DNA from: CALKGK01 sp964649515
Lineage (GTDB): Bacteria > Bacteroidota > Bacteroidia > Flavobacteriales_D > Sanyastnellaceae
Assembly (NCBI GenBank): GCA_964649515.1
Contig: CAZYPV010000038.1
Span: forward strand, 1 to 30,010
DNA length: 30,010 nt
Reading direction: 5' to 3'
The position numbers and the translations under genes were made by a program. Below, piece by piece: positions 16,957-24,853 of this stretch. Within the stretch, counting starts at the first letter, position 1, and each line of letters opens with the position of its first letter. The notes under the pieces were generated by a model. That model was not told the origin of the DNA and ran no database searches. It worked only from the letters and a program-made list of their open reading frames with translations.

Positions 16957-19116
16957 CTATTTTTTCGCTCCATCGATAAGGTAATTCAAACCAAAAATGA
17001 GTCGCCTTGATTGAAGCGGACCATAGGCAAAATTGGTGTCAAATGCCTCGCTAAAAGGCGCTTCAGGGGCGATGAGCGGACTCTCTTGCGTGTAATTGCA
17101 GAGGTTCCGGATCGAGAAGGAGGCGGTCCAAGCGTCGTTGAGTTTCCAAGCCATTTTCACATGGTGTTGGAGAAAGGGATCACTCGACGTAGAACGTGCA
17201 AATGGGGCAGGGATTTCAGGCAAAGGCATGCTTCCCGTAAAACTGCTCTGCACTTGAACACTCCACTTTGATCTTTCATAGCCCACTTGCGCATTGGCAG
17301 TAAATGGTGGCGAAAACAAAAGGGCTTCCCGATCTTCACCGTTGCCACTGGTATTGATGGCATAGGTGGCTCCAAGATCCACTTTTAATCCCTCAAAATT
17401 CCAAGAGACTTTGGATGATAGGCCGTAATTGAGTGCCTCAGTTTTAGCGTTTTCATAAACAATCAACTGAGGGTCGATGTCGTAATTGGGTACAATGCGA
17501 TTACTGAATTCCGTGTAAAAACCGCTCATTTCAAAACGAAGGTAGGAACGATCAAAGACGAAGAAATGATCGAAGTGCAAACCGAGGTGCCACGACTCTT
17601 CAGGAAGAAGGTTCTCTCGAATTTCCACCGTTCGAGATCCACTCAAAGCGGCGTGATCTTCCGTAAAAAGGTTCACTACCCGAAATCCTGTGCCCGCATT
17701 CAAGCGCACATTTGAGCCCTTCTCCGTGCTGTATTTGAGGTTGAAGCGAGGAGAAAATACCCAATCATGACTGCGATGATGATCTGCACGAATACCAGCC
17801 AATACATCCCATTTCTTCCCTAATTTTCTTTGTGCCTGAAGAAAAGTACCGGGGATGTATTGAAATTCGGGTTGTTCAAACAAGGTATTGTCATCATACC
17901 ATTGCATCCGCTGCGAAAGCCCCCATTGTAGGGTGGTTTGCTTCCACTCGAAATTGCGAATGAGCTGTGCAAAAGCTTGATTTTGATTGGCCCTGAAATG
18001 CGTTTCTCCATAATAGCTTTCCTGAAAATGACTCGAAAGTGCTCCTTCACCCTTCCAACCCTTCCAACGAAAGTTACCGAGAAGTTCACTCCTTCGTGTT
18101 TCAATGTATTCCCCATATGTTTCCTGGCTTCCAATGTCTGCGGTGCCCCATCGAAGTTCTCCTGCCTGACGATCTTCATGCAGCATGCGGAGGGCTAGAT
18201 TGGATTGAAAAGCTCCCTTTTCATGGGTCCATTTTGCAAAGGCAGAGCGTTGATCAAGCAAGGGGATATCTGTGAACTGATCGTTGTTGTCATCCAACTT
18301 CAACCAATTTTTCGTCAAGTCGGCTGCAATCACAAAGCGGTTTCGATCGGAAACAGGAATGCGCAGGTTGAAATTGGTGTTGAGTTCTTGATGAGTGCTC
18401 AAAGAACTCATGATTTCTCCATGAAGGTGTTGCTCGGTTTTCTTGGTGATGATGTTTACTACTCCCCCCATCGCCTCAGAACCGTATTGCGTGCTTGCAG
18501 GACCAGTGATGACTTCCACCTGTTCAATGAGGGAGGAAGGAATGCCGTTGAGTCCATAAACCGAAGCCAAGGCACCCATTAAAGGAATACCATCAATCAG
18601 AACGAGAGTGGAGGCCCCTTCCATTCCGTTGAGCCGAATTTCATTGGTTCCACAAACCCCACAGGCAACCACTTCTTGTATGCCATTGCTTTGGGATAGG
18701 TTTTGAATCAGGTTAGCACCGGGAATGCTTTGAAGCTGTTTCACATCGATCACCTGAGTGGCTACCGGACTTTCACTTCTTCTTGTGGAATTGCTCACGC
18801 CTGTAATCACCACGGGATCCAGAACGAGGTCTTGCTTGGGCAAGGCAATGCGGTAGTCTTGTTGTTGGCTCGGGGAGAGCAGGACAATCGTGCTTCGATG
18901 ACCAATTGCACTGATTTGGACTTTAGTCTCGCTCAGCAATTCAATCTCGCACCACCCATTTTCATCAGCACTAATACCGCTGCCATTTGGAAGAACAACG
19001 TTGGCAAAAGGGATACCCACCTCCTCAGAATGAATCCATAAACGCACAGTGATGGCCTGTTGGGCATGCACGGCACTGGAAAGAAACAAAAGAAAAAGAA
19101 GTAGATTTTTTTTCAT
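16957..19116 (-). CDS. TonB-dependent outer-membrane receptor
   Basis: A 719-residue outer-membrane receptor that uses TonB energy to import a ligand, here probably a metal complex judging by neighbours. It has a signal peptide (MKKNLLLFLLFLSSAVHAQ), then a carboxypeptidase-regulatory-like domain (~20-95), a plug (~105-225) with VVITGVSN, VLIDGIPL and the QVEVITGPASTQYGSEAMGG motif, and a 22-strand-type barrel to the end. The plug holds an unusual CGVCGTNEIRLNGMEG (CxxC) just before the conserved LNG.EG. The barrel ends in a short YLIDGAKK tail, so the usual terminal aromatic residue is not last. The gene diverges from a DtxR-type regulator, and an operator-like array lies upstream of its -7 element. 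Confidence 0.92.
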   Translation of the reverse strand: MKKNLLLFLLFLSSAVHAQQAITVRLWIHSEEVGIPFANVVLPNGSGISADENGWCEIELLSETKVQISAIGHRSTIVLLSPSQQQDYRIALPKQDLVLDPVVITGVSNSTRRSESPVATQVIDVKQLQSIPGANLIQNLSQSNGIQEVVACGVCGTNEIRLNGMEGASTLVLIDGIPLMGALASVYGLNGIPSSLIEQVEVITGPASTQYGSEAMGGVVNIITKKTEQHLHGEIMSSLSTHQELNTNFNLRIPVSDRNRFVIAADLTKNWLKLDDNNDQFTDIPLLDQRSAFAKWTHEKGAFQSNLALRMLHEDRQAGELRWGTADIGSQETYGEYIETRRSELLGNFRWKGWKGEGALSSHFQESYYGETHFRANQNQAFAQLIRNFEWKQTTLQWGLSQRMQWYDDNTLFEQPEFQYIPGTFLQAQRKLGKKWDVLAGIRADHHRSHDWVFSPRFNLKYSTEKGSNVRLNAGTGFRVVNLFTEDHAALSGSRTVEIRENLLPEESWHLGLHFDHFFVFDRSYLRFEMSGFYTEFSNRIVPNYDIDPQLIVYENAKTEALNYGLSSKVSWNFEGLKVDLGATYAINTSGNGEDREALLFSPPFTANAQVGYERSKWSVQVQSSFTGSMPLPEIPAPFARSTSSDPFLQHHVKMAWKLNDAWTASFSIRNLCNYTQESPLIAPEAPFSEAFDTNFAYGPLQSRRLIFGLNYLIDGAKK

Positions 19117-19120
19117 GATG

Positions 19121-19128
19121 CAAAACTA
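19121..19128 (-). promoter_or_regulatory. -7 element for the TonB-dependent receptor
   Basis: The minus strand reads TAGTTTTG, an exact TAnnTTTG match, ending four bases before the ATG at 19116. Transcripts would be leaderless or nearly so. The half-site array at 19133-19159 lies directly upstream, where the -33/-7 spacer would be. Confidence 0.6.
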
Positions 19129-19132
19129 ATAA

Positions 19133-19159
19133 TTAGATGAGTCTAAAAATATATTTAGA
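19133..19159. promoter_or_regulatory. Probable DtxR-family operator array
   Basis: Three alternating half-sites lie in 27 bases: TTAGA (19133-19137), TCTAA (19142-19146) and TTTAGA (19154-19159). The first two form a 5-4-5 inverted repeat; TCTAAA and TTTAGA form a 6-6-6 inverted repeat. This resembles DtxR/IdeR/MntR boxes, whose arms also carry TTAG/CTAA. The array lies between the divergent -7 elements of the receptor and the regulator, so bound regulator could block both. It is a motif read by eye, and binding is inferred. Confidence 0.55.
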
Positions 19160-19172
19160 GACAAAAATGTTT

Positions 19173-19180
19173 TAATTTTG
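19173..19180 (+). promoter_or_regulatory. -7 element for the DtxR-type regulator
   Basis: TAATTTTG is an exact TAnnTTTG match, ending 14 bases before the TTG start at 19195. The operator-like array lies 14 bases upstream, over the expected -33 region, which suggests autoregulation. Confidence 0.5.
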
Positions 19181-19194
19181 TTCGAAGTAATTAT

Positions 19195-19866
19195 TTGATT
19201 TTGGCAAGCGAAACAGTTGAGAACTATTTAAAGGGCATCTACGCCATTGAAAAGAAGGCCGATGGCAAGGGAGTAAGCACCAATGCCATTGCGGAGCATC
19301 TTCAAACAAAACCCAGCAGTGTTAGCGACATGCTGAAGAAGTTGAAGCAAAGCGGTTTGGTAGATTACAAGAAATACCACGGTGCGAGTTTAACGGCGGC
19401 GGGTCGTTTGAAAGCCATTGAAATCATTCGCAGGCACCGTCTTTGGGAGGTGTTTTTGGTGGACAAGTTGAACTTCAACTGGGATGAGGTGCACGACATG
19501 GCAGAACAACTGGAGCATGTGGAAGGCAAAGCATTGTGCGATCGATTGGACGCTTTTCTCGATTTCCCCCGTTTCGATCCCCACGGAGATCCCATTCCTG
19601 ATTCCGAAGGCAAGATTCGAGACGACCGGCAGAAACAAGCGCTCAGCACCTTAGTGGCGAAAGACCGTGGAGTGGTGGTTGGTGTGCTCGATTCATCAGC
19701 TCCTTTTCTCAAATACCTCGATCATCTTGAACTCAAATTAGGGACAAGTTTACTGGTGGAAGAAGTCATCGATTTTGATCAAAGCGTCAAAATCCTGGTG
19801 GGTAAAACAAGCCACAGCGTTTCCAATCAATTTGCTAAAAACTTACTCATTCAAAAAGAGGTGTAA
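19195..19866 (+). CDS. DtxR/MntR-type metal-dependent regulator
   Basis: A 223-residue transcription factor expected to bind Fe(II) or Mn(II) and repress metal-uptake genes. Translation begins at a TTG: the codon at 19195, or the next TTG at 19201, which gives the family-like ASETVENYLKGIYAI. The winged helix follows, with GVSTNAIAEHLQTKPSSVSDMLKKLKQSGLV and then Y.G..LT..G...A..I.RRHRLWEVFLVDKL. The dimer and metal-ligand region reads EVHDMAEQLEHV, with FPRFDPHGDPIPD next. The last ~70 residues form an SH3/FeoA-like domain, as in DtxR. It is followed 21 bases later by a ZIP transporter. The choice between iron and manganese cannot be made from sequence alone. Confidence 0.92.
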   Translation: MILASETVENYLKGIYAIEKKADGKGVSTNAIAEHLQTKPSSVSDMLKKLKQSGLVDYKKYHGASLTAAGRLKAIEIIRRHRLWEVFLVDKLNFNWDEVHDMAEQLEHVEGKALCDRLDAFLDFPRFDPHGDPIPDSEGKIRDDRQKQALSTLVAKDRGVVVGVLDSSAPFLKYLDHLELKLGTSLLVEEVIDFDQSVKILVGKTSHSVSNQFAKNLLIQKEV

Positions 19867-19887
19867 ACCTTTTCAACTCATTCAATC

Positions 19888-20712
19888 ATGATGGATCAAA
19901 TCCTCCATTTTTTCGAAAACATTGATCCCGTTCTGGGCGCCTTAATCGCAACTACCTTCACTTGGCTGCTCACGGCTGCTGGAGCCTCATTGGTGTTTTT
20001 CTTCAAGAACATGAATCGGGCAATCCTTGATGGTATGCTTGGTTTTACTGGTGGTGTGATGATTGCCGCCAGCTTTTGGTCACTTTTGGCACCGGCCATT
20101 GAAATGAGCGATGGTGAAGGATTTCAAAAAGCCATGCCAGCGGCTGTGGGCTTCTTGTTGGGTGCTCTTTTTCTCTTTGGTTTGGATAAATTGGTGCCTC
20201 ACTTGCACATTAATTTTGATCGCAATCAGGCGGAGGGACCGGAAACCAATTGGAGGCGAACCACACTTTTGGTCTTGGCCATTACCTTGCACAACATTCC
20301 GGAGGGACTCGCCGTTGGAGTGCTCTTTGGTGGTGTAGCAGCGGGAATAGAAGGCGCTAGCGTTGGTGCGGCGGTGGCTTTGGCGATTGGAATTGGAATT
20401 CAGAATTTTCCCGAAGGGATTGCCGTTTCCATGCCATTAAGAAGGCAGGGAGTAAGTCGCTTCAAAAGTTTTTGGTACGGACAACTTTCCGCTATCGTGG
20501 AACCCATTGCGGGCGTCTGTGGAGCCTTGGCGGTGATGCAAATTGAACCCATTTTGCCCTATGCGCTCGCATTTGCGGCAGGTGCAATGATTTATGTGGT
20601 GGTGGAAGAGGTGGTCCCCGAAACGCAACAAGATCGGTACACGGACATTGCTTCACTCGGACTCATTGCCGGTTTTGTAGTGATGATGTTGCTCGATGTT
20701 GGTTTGGGTTAA
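19888..20712 (+). CDS. ZIP family metal transporter
   Basis: A 274-residue inner-membrane metal ion transporter of the ZIP family (ZupT/GufA-like), which moves Zn, Fe or Mn into the cytosol. About eight hydrophobic segments are visible. The fourth and fifth carry the metal-site motifs HNIPEGLAVG and QNFPEGIAVS, the second having Gln-Asn where many relatives have His-Asn. VVVEEVVPE near the end is also typical. Two adjacent ATGs (19888, 19891) occur; the first is used. It follows the DtxR-type gene on the same strand, so it is a likely member of that regulon. Its stop overlaps the stop of the convergent mpl gene. Confidence 0.92.
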   Translation: MMDQILHFFENIDPVLGALIATTFTWLLTAAGASLVFFFKNMNRAILDGMLGFTGGVMIAASFWSLLAPAIEMSDGEGFQKAMPAAVGFLLGALFLFGLDKLVPHLHINFDRNQAEGPETNWRRTTLLVLAITLHNIPEGLAVGVLFGGVAAGIEGASVGAAVALAIGIGIQNFPEGIAVSMPLRRQGVSRFKSFWYGQLSAIVEPIAGVCGALAVMQIEPILPYALAFAAGAMIYVVVEEVVPETQQDRYTDIASLGLIAGFVVMMLLDVGLG

Positions 20713-22067
20713 GCCAACCATTCATCGGCCAAAGCAAGCAAGTCCCAAGCTCCAAAGTGTCCGCTAGACATCAACAATAGATTGTCCAAGTGCCCTTTGC
20801 GTTCTAAGATGGCTTCGCGCAATTCGTCGGTAGAGGTAAACACCTTTAAACCGGGAGCATTGAAGGCATTTTGGATATCTTCGGGAAAGATCTCTGCCAG
20901 TCGCTTGTGTTTGACAACCTCGGGTGAATAATACACCAGGGCTTCATCTGCGGCATCTAAAGTCCCCTGATATTGATCCAAAAAGGCTTTATTTAGGCTG
21001 CTGTATGTGTGCAATTCAATTACCGCCAAGAGTCGGCGTTCAGGGTATTGTCCTTTCAGGGCTTCGGTTGTGGCTTTGAGTTTGGACGGGGAATGGGCGA
21101 AATCCTTGTACACAACTCCTTTGTCACTGGATTTGAGGTGCTCTAAGCGTCGTGCTGCCCCCGCAAAGCTCTCCATAGCTCGGTAAAATTGCTGTTCACT
21201 CAAGCCTAAAAGCAGACATACTTCTTTAGCTGCGTTTAGATTTTGCAGATTGTGATCGCCAAAAACATGAATGGGAACCTCTCCGTCTTTTGATTGGAGT
21301 AAGGTTTGACCTTTTTCTATTCGATGCGCATGGATTCCGTAAGGATGAAGCTGAATTCCCTTGGGCGCTTTTTCAGCAACTTGCTGAACTTCAGAATCTA
21401 AATCACAATAGATGAGGTGACCTCCATCTTGGATTTTCTGGGTGAAGATTTCGAATTGTTCAACGTAATTTTCGAAGGTTGGGAAGACATTCATGTGGTC
21501 CCAAGCAATTCCACTGATCACAGCGATGTTGGGCTGATACAAGTGAAATTTTGGTCGGCGATCAATGGGAGAACTCAAGTATTCATCTCCTTCAATGATG
21601 GCAATTTCCGTATCGGTATTCAAACCAACCATGCAATCAAAACCATCCAACTGCGCCCCAACGAGGTAGTCAAAAGCAATTTCGTTTTCTTGGAGAACGT
21701 GTAAAATCATGCTGGTGATGGTCGTTTTTCCGTGAGATCCACCAATCACCACTCGGGTTTTGTTCTTGGTTTGCTCATACACGTATTCCGGATAGCTGAA
21801 GATGGGCAGCCCAAGTGCTTTGGCTTTGGCCAGTTCAGGATTATCTGCATGAGCGTGCATTCCTAAAATGACGGCATCTATGTCTTGGGTGATGCGGTCG
21901 GTGTTCCACCCCATGGTTTTGGGTAGGAGTCCGTGCTGGGCCAAACGTGATTTCGATGGATCGAAGATTTCGTCGTCAGATCCACTCACTGAGGCTCCTT
22001 TTCGGTGAAGAGCGATGGCCAAATTGTGCATGGCAGCTCCGCCAATGGCTATAAAATGTATGCGCAT
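20709..22067 (-). CDS. mpl: UDP-N-acetylmuramate:tripeptide ligase (Mpl)
   Basis: Cytosolic Mur-ligase-family enzyme that joins recovered L-Ala-D-Glu-meso-DAP to UDP-MurNAc in peptidoglycan recycling. The start at 22067 (MRIHFIAIGGAAMHNLAIAL) is the conserved N-terminus; the frame extends 13 residues further upstream to 22106. Motifs: Rossmann-type AIGGAAMHN at 7-15 (Mpl shows AMHN rather than the MurC GMSG form), ATP loop GGSHGKTTITSMI, EGDEYLSSPIDRRPKF (typical of Mpl), SGIAWDHMNVFPTFENY and the C-terminal DFAHSP motif. At 452 residues it is normal for Mpl. The gene converges on the ZIP gene and their stops share TTAA. Confidence 0.93.
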   Translation of the reverse strand: MRIHFIAIGGAAMHNLAIALHRKGASVSGSDDEIFDPSKSRLAQHGLLPKTMGWNTDRITQDIDAVILGMHAHADNPELAKAKALGLPIFSYPEYVYEQTKNKTRVVIGGSHGKTTITSMILHVLQENEIAFDYLVGAQLDGFDCMVGLNTDTEIAIIEGDEYLSSPIDRRPKFHLYQPNIAVISGIAWDHMNVFPTFENYVEQFEIFTQKIQDGGHLIYCDLDSEVQQVAEKAPKGIQLHPYGIHAHRIEKGQTLLQSKDGEVPIHVFGDHNLQNLNAAKEVCLLLGLSEQQFYRAMESFAGAARRLEHLKSSDKGVVYKDFAHSPSKLKATTEALKGQYPERRLLAVIELHTYSSLNKAFLDQYQGTLDAADEALVYYSPEVVKHKRLAEIFPEDIQNAFNAPGLKVFTSTDELREAILERKGHLDNLLLMSSGHFGAWDLLALADEWLA

Positions 22068-22230
22068 GATGCGAATGTTGCAATTCTTTTCACTTCTTCC
22101 TCTCATCCCTAAAAAAGATTATCACAATTGGGGTGTAAACAACTCTTTCGAACCAAATCTCCTATGAATTCCGGGCTTGATTTTTCGTGAGAATTCCCTT
22201 TCTTCGCAATGCACCATTACATGATTGATT

Positions 22231-23106
22231 GTGAAAACTTCCTTTACGCTCTTGTCTGATGTGAAATTGGGCCTCAAAACGTACTTTCAAAGTTTTGGCT
22301 TTATCAGAAAGCATGGGATGTGGAAATATTACCTCTATCCCGTCGCATTCATTGTGGCCTTCGCTGTGGTTTCTGCATTGGGCTTCAGCTCTTTGAATGA
22401 ACTCATCACTCCTTATGTAAATGATTTTTTTGGTGTGGAAAGCATCCCTGGTGACGGTTGGTGGGAACAAACATTGAGCTTCTTTAAAAATGCAGGAAAG
22501 TACTTGAGTGCTTTTATCATTTGGGTAAGCATGGCTTTTATCTATTATAAGGTCTCGAAATACGTGGTCTTGATTTGCATGTCGCCCATCATGGCATTTG
22601 TGTCAGAAAAAACGGAGAAGGTGCTCACAGGAAAGGATTACCCCTTTGTTTGGAGTCAGTTTTTCAAAGATATTCTTCGCGGTATATTGATCGCGCTTAG
22701 AAATTTGGTGCTCGAAATTGGTTTTATAGTGGCCTTGGGGGTGTTGAATTTGCTTGTTGGTTTGATTTTTCCGCCATTAGCCGTTGTTACAAGTCCGATT
22801 GTAGCGGTGCTCACCTTTTTGATAGGAGCTTATTATTATGGTTTTTCTACCATGGATTACACCAATGAGCGGCATAAAAGATCGGTTTCTGAGAGTGTTC
22901 GCTTCATCCGAAAAAGAAAAGGAATTGCCCTCGCCAACGGAAGTATTTTTACCCTTTGGCTCATCATTCCCATCTTCGGAACCTACGTAGGTACCATCTT
23001 CGCCCCCATTCATTGCACCATTGGGGCTGCGCTGGCAATGCAAAAAATCGAAGAAGAGCAGGCGAATATCATTTCGGAATCATCAAAGCTTGTGGAGCAG
23101 GCTTAG
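22231..23106 (+). CDS. EI24/CysZ-type membrane protein
   Basis: An inner-membrane protein of about 291 residues from a GTG start at 22231 (MKTSFTLL); a TTG at 22225 is the alternative, and no ATG is in frame. It resembles the EI24 domain family, which includes the sulfate transporter CysZ. There is an N-terminal amphipathic helix (SDVKLGLKTYFQSF), then four to six hydrophobic segments: ~33-52, ~95-120, ~150-200 and ~240-265. A cytosolic loop has SPIMAFVSEKTEKVLTGKDY, where CysZ relatives have a similar P-x-AE-K stretch. The family identity rests on this layout; the transported substrate is unknown. It is convergent with the next gene, with a 32-base gap. Confidence 0.8.
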   Translation: MKTSFTLLSDVKLGLKTYFQSFGFIRKHGMWKYYLYPVAFIVAFAVVSALGFSSLNELITPYVNDFFGVESIPGDGWWEQTLSFFKNAGKYLSAFIIWVSMAFIYYKVSKYVVLICMSPIMAFVSEKTEKVLTGKDYPFVWSQFFKDILRGILIALRNLVLEIGFIVALGVLNLLVGLIFPPLAVVTSPIVAVLTFLIGAYYYGFSTMDYTNERHKRSVSESVRFIRKRKGIALANGSIFTLWLIIPIFGTYVGTIFAPIHCTIGAALAMQKIEEEQANIISESSKLVEQA

Positions 23107-23138
23107 ATTTAGAGCTTACTTTTCTTTTCAGAAGTGGT

Positions 23139-24716
23139 TTATGGTCGGACAATGACCTTTCTGCGGATGATGCTTTCCGTCAATTTCAGTTGCAAGATGT
23201 AAGCACCAGGAGTGAGGTTCCCAAGAAAGATTGGGCCACCGCTGTAAGCTTCTTCGCGGAGAGCTTTCCCATGAAGATCAAAGATGGTTAATGCCACAAA
23301 GCCTTCGTCGCTCTCATTGATGATATTCAATCGGTCTTGGGTTGGATTAGGAAAAAGTCCCAATTCCTTTTTGATGATTTCTTGATCTACTTGGTCAAAT
23401 CCCGGATAGAAGCCATCTACACTCGTCATTCCTTGATTGAAGGGGTCGAGGTACTTTTTAAGCTTGTTCCATGCGTTGGTGAATTTCACGAAGTGGTCAG
23501 GCGCACTGCTGTTTTCGCAGTCATTTCCCCCGGCGGTAAACCAACCAATGACTTTTTTCTTTTCATCAAACAAAGGTGCTCCCAAGGTACCTGTTTCGGT
23601 GGTTCCAAAGTCCCAAGAGGGAACACTCCAGGTAGCATTTCCATTCCAAGCGCCTTGAAGTGGAGCCAAACCAAAATGCGCTATTTTTTGGACATCTCCA
23701 CCGGGATGATGCAAGGTGGTAACGTGTTTGGGGATTTGTCCAGATCGATCCCAACCAGCATATTGCACTCTCCATTCCACCAAGGGTTTCAAACTCAATT
23801 CGATCAAAGCGAGGTCGGTAGCCATATCACTTTCCAACAATCGTGCACCGGCAATGCTCATGTTCAACTTACCTGCAACGGATGGAGAACAGGAAGCGCT
23901 GGTATGATTGAAGGTGCACACCCAAGCAGCCGGATCTCCGTGAAGCGCTTTGTAACTGGTGAGTATCAATGGTCGGCCCGAATAACTCGTATTGTTCAAC
24001 AGTGTTCCGCTCACCCATTGTGTTCCATCTCCTACGGTGAGGAGAACAGTGGATGATGAGGCCTCGAACCAATCGGATTGATCTTCGCAACGAACATTCA
24101 CATGACAAGCGGTAGCAGGTGAAGCATCTCTCGCCAAGGTTTCCATATCTCGGTATGCTTGAGCAATGGTGCGAATTTCTAACCGACCGTCATTCCTTCT
24201 TGCAAAAGGTTCGTAATACTCCAATATCATTTCTTCACCATGAAGAGGTATGGCTGAAAAAACACCATTTTCTTTGTTGTTGGATGAGGTGAAAGCACCA
24301 ATCACTTGTTCTCGATCAGGAGTGAACATGTAAAGCACCGATCCTTTGGGAAGGAAGAAATCGGAAAAGGTAAGCCCCAAAGACAGGGCATTTTCCCCAT
24401 AGATGGCCAATTGCCATATTCGGTCACCATTTTCGAGGTTGATCCATCGACCAGAATTGTCCAAATTCAGTTCCACGGAATGCGGAAAAGCGAAACGTTG
24501 AGCAGCAGTCTTATTGTGTTCGTTCTGAAGGTCTTCCTCCAAGAGTGCAGCGAGATCAAGCTCGGGAAGAATCACGAAAGCGTGCGAATCGTCCACCACG
24601 TTTTCTTCTAAGTTCCAAGATACAGGAACCCCTCCACGTTGAACCTGCCCATTAGTGAACAAATGGCCCAAACATGCTAAAATAGCGAAGAAGAACATTT
24701 TGCGGTTTGACAACAT
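23139..24716 (-). CDS. T9SS-secreted lysyl-endopeptidase-like protein with degenerate triad
   Basis: A 525-residue secreted protein with signal peptide (MLSNRKMFFFAILACLGHLFTNG), a ~175-residue propeptide-like region, an S1-type trypsin-fold domain like Achromobacter lysyl endopeptidase (~205-430), and a C-terminal T9SS sorting domain (GLFPNPTQDRLNII to the end RRKVIVRP). Family hallmarks are present: CHVNVRC, GTLLNNT, WVCTFNH, YAGWDRSG, HHPGGD and a W..SWDFG segment. The catalytic positions are not kept. Where active relatives read LTA.HC this one reads LTSYKA (Lys256), and GSSGSP is replaced by GTLGAP (Leu378). Only the Asp (D301, ATDLALIEL) remains. It is therefore probably a pseudoprotease: a binder, decoy or surface structural protein. 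The frame is intact with no stop or shift, which argues for selection rather than decay. Confidence 0.9.
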   Translation of the reverse strand: MLSNRKMFFFAILACLGHLFTNGQVQRGGVPVSWNLEENVVDDSHAFVILPELDLAALLEEDLQNEHNKTAAQRFAFPHSVELNLDNSGRWINLENGDRIWQLAIYGENALSLGLTFSDFFLPKGSVLYMFTPDREQVIGAFTSSNNKENGVFSAIPLHGEEMILEYYEPFARRNDGRLEIRTIAQAYRDMETLARDASPATACHVNVRCEDQSDWFEASSSTVLLTVGDGTQWVSGTLLNNTSYSGRPLILTSYKALHGDPAAWVCTFNHTSASCSPSVAGKLNMSIAGARLLESDMATDLALIELSLKPLVEWRVQYAGWDRSGQIPKHVTTLHHPGGDVQKIAHFGLAPLQGAWNGNATWSVPSWDFGTTETGTLGAPLFDEKKKVIGWFTAGGNDCENSSAPDHFVKFTNAWNKLKKYLDPFNQGMTSVDGFYPGFDQVDQEIIKKELGLFPNPTQDRLNIINESDEGFVALTIFDLHGKALREEAYSGGPIFLGNLTPGAYILQLKLTESIIRRKVIVRP

Positions 24717-24807
24717 CTTTCGATTAGTTGCATAAATATACTGAATTCAACCGAGTTATGGATTCGATTGTTCGGGAACTTATTCAATTTGAATGTGGAA
24801 ACGTTAC

Positions 24808-24841
24808 TTTTTGATCACTTGTGTAACAAAGCTTATCTTGG
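24808..24841 (+). promoter_or_regulatory. Candidate promoter of the sigma-factor operon
   Basis: A TTTTTG ends at 24813, followed by a 20-base spacer and TATCTTGG (24834-24841), one change from TAnnTTTG. The sigma-gene ATG lies 12 bases later (24854), or 18 for the second ATG at 24860. It could instead carry a promoter for the cognate ECF sigma factor, which I cannot recognise. Confidence 0.45.
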
Positions 24842-24853
24842 CTCGTCTTCGAA

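Noticed and set aside
22166..22196. Two GAATTC sites forming a possible hairpin before the EI24-type gene
   Set aside because: Each site is a self-palindrome, the stem is only six bases and no T run follows.
23337..24056. A 239-residue open frame opposite the protease-like gene
   Set aside because: It is antisense to a gene with clear family motifs and has no supporting features.
24803..24827. GTTAC...GTAAC inverted repeat upstream of the sigma gene
   Set aside because: Arms of five bases 15 apart are too short to call an operator without more copies.
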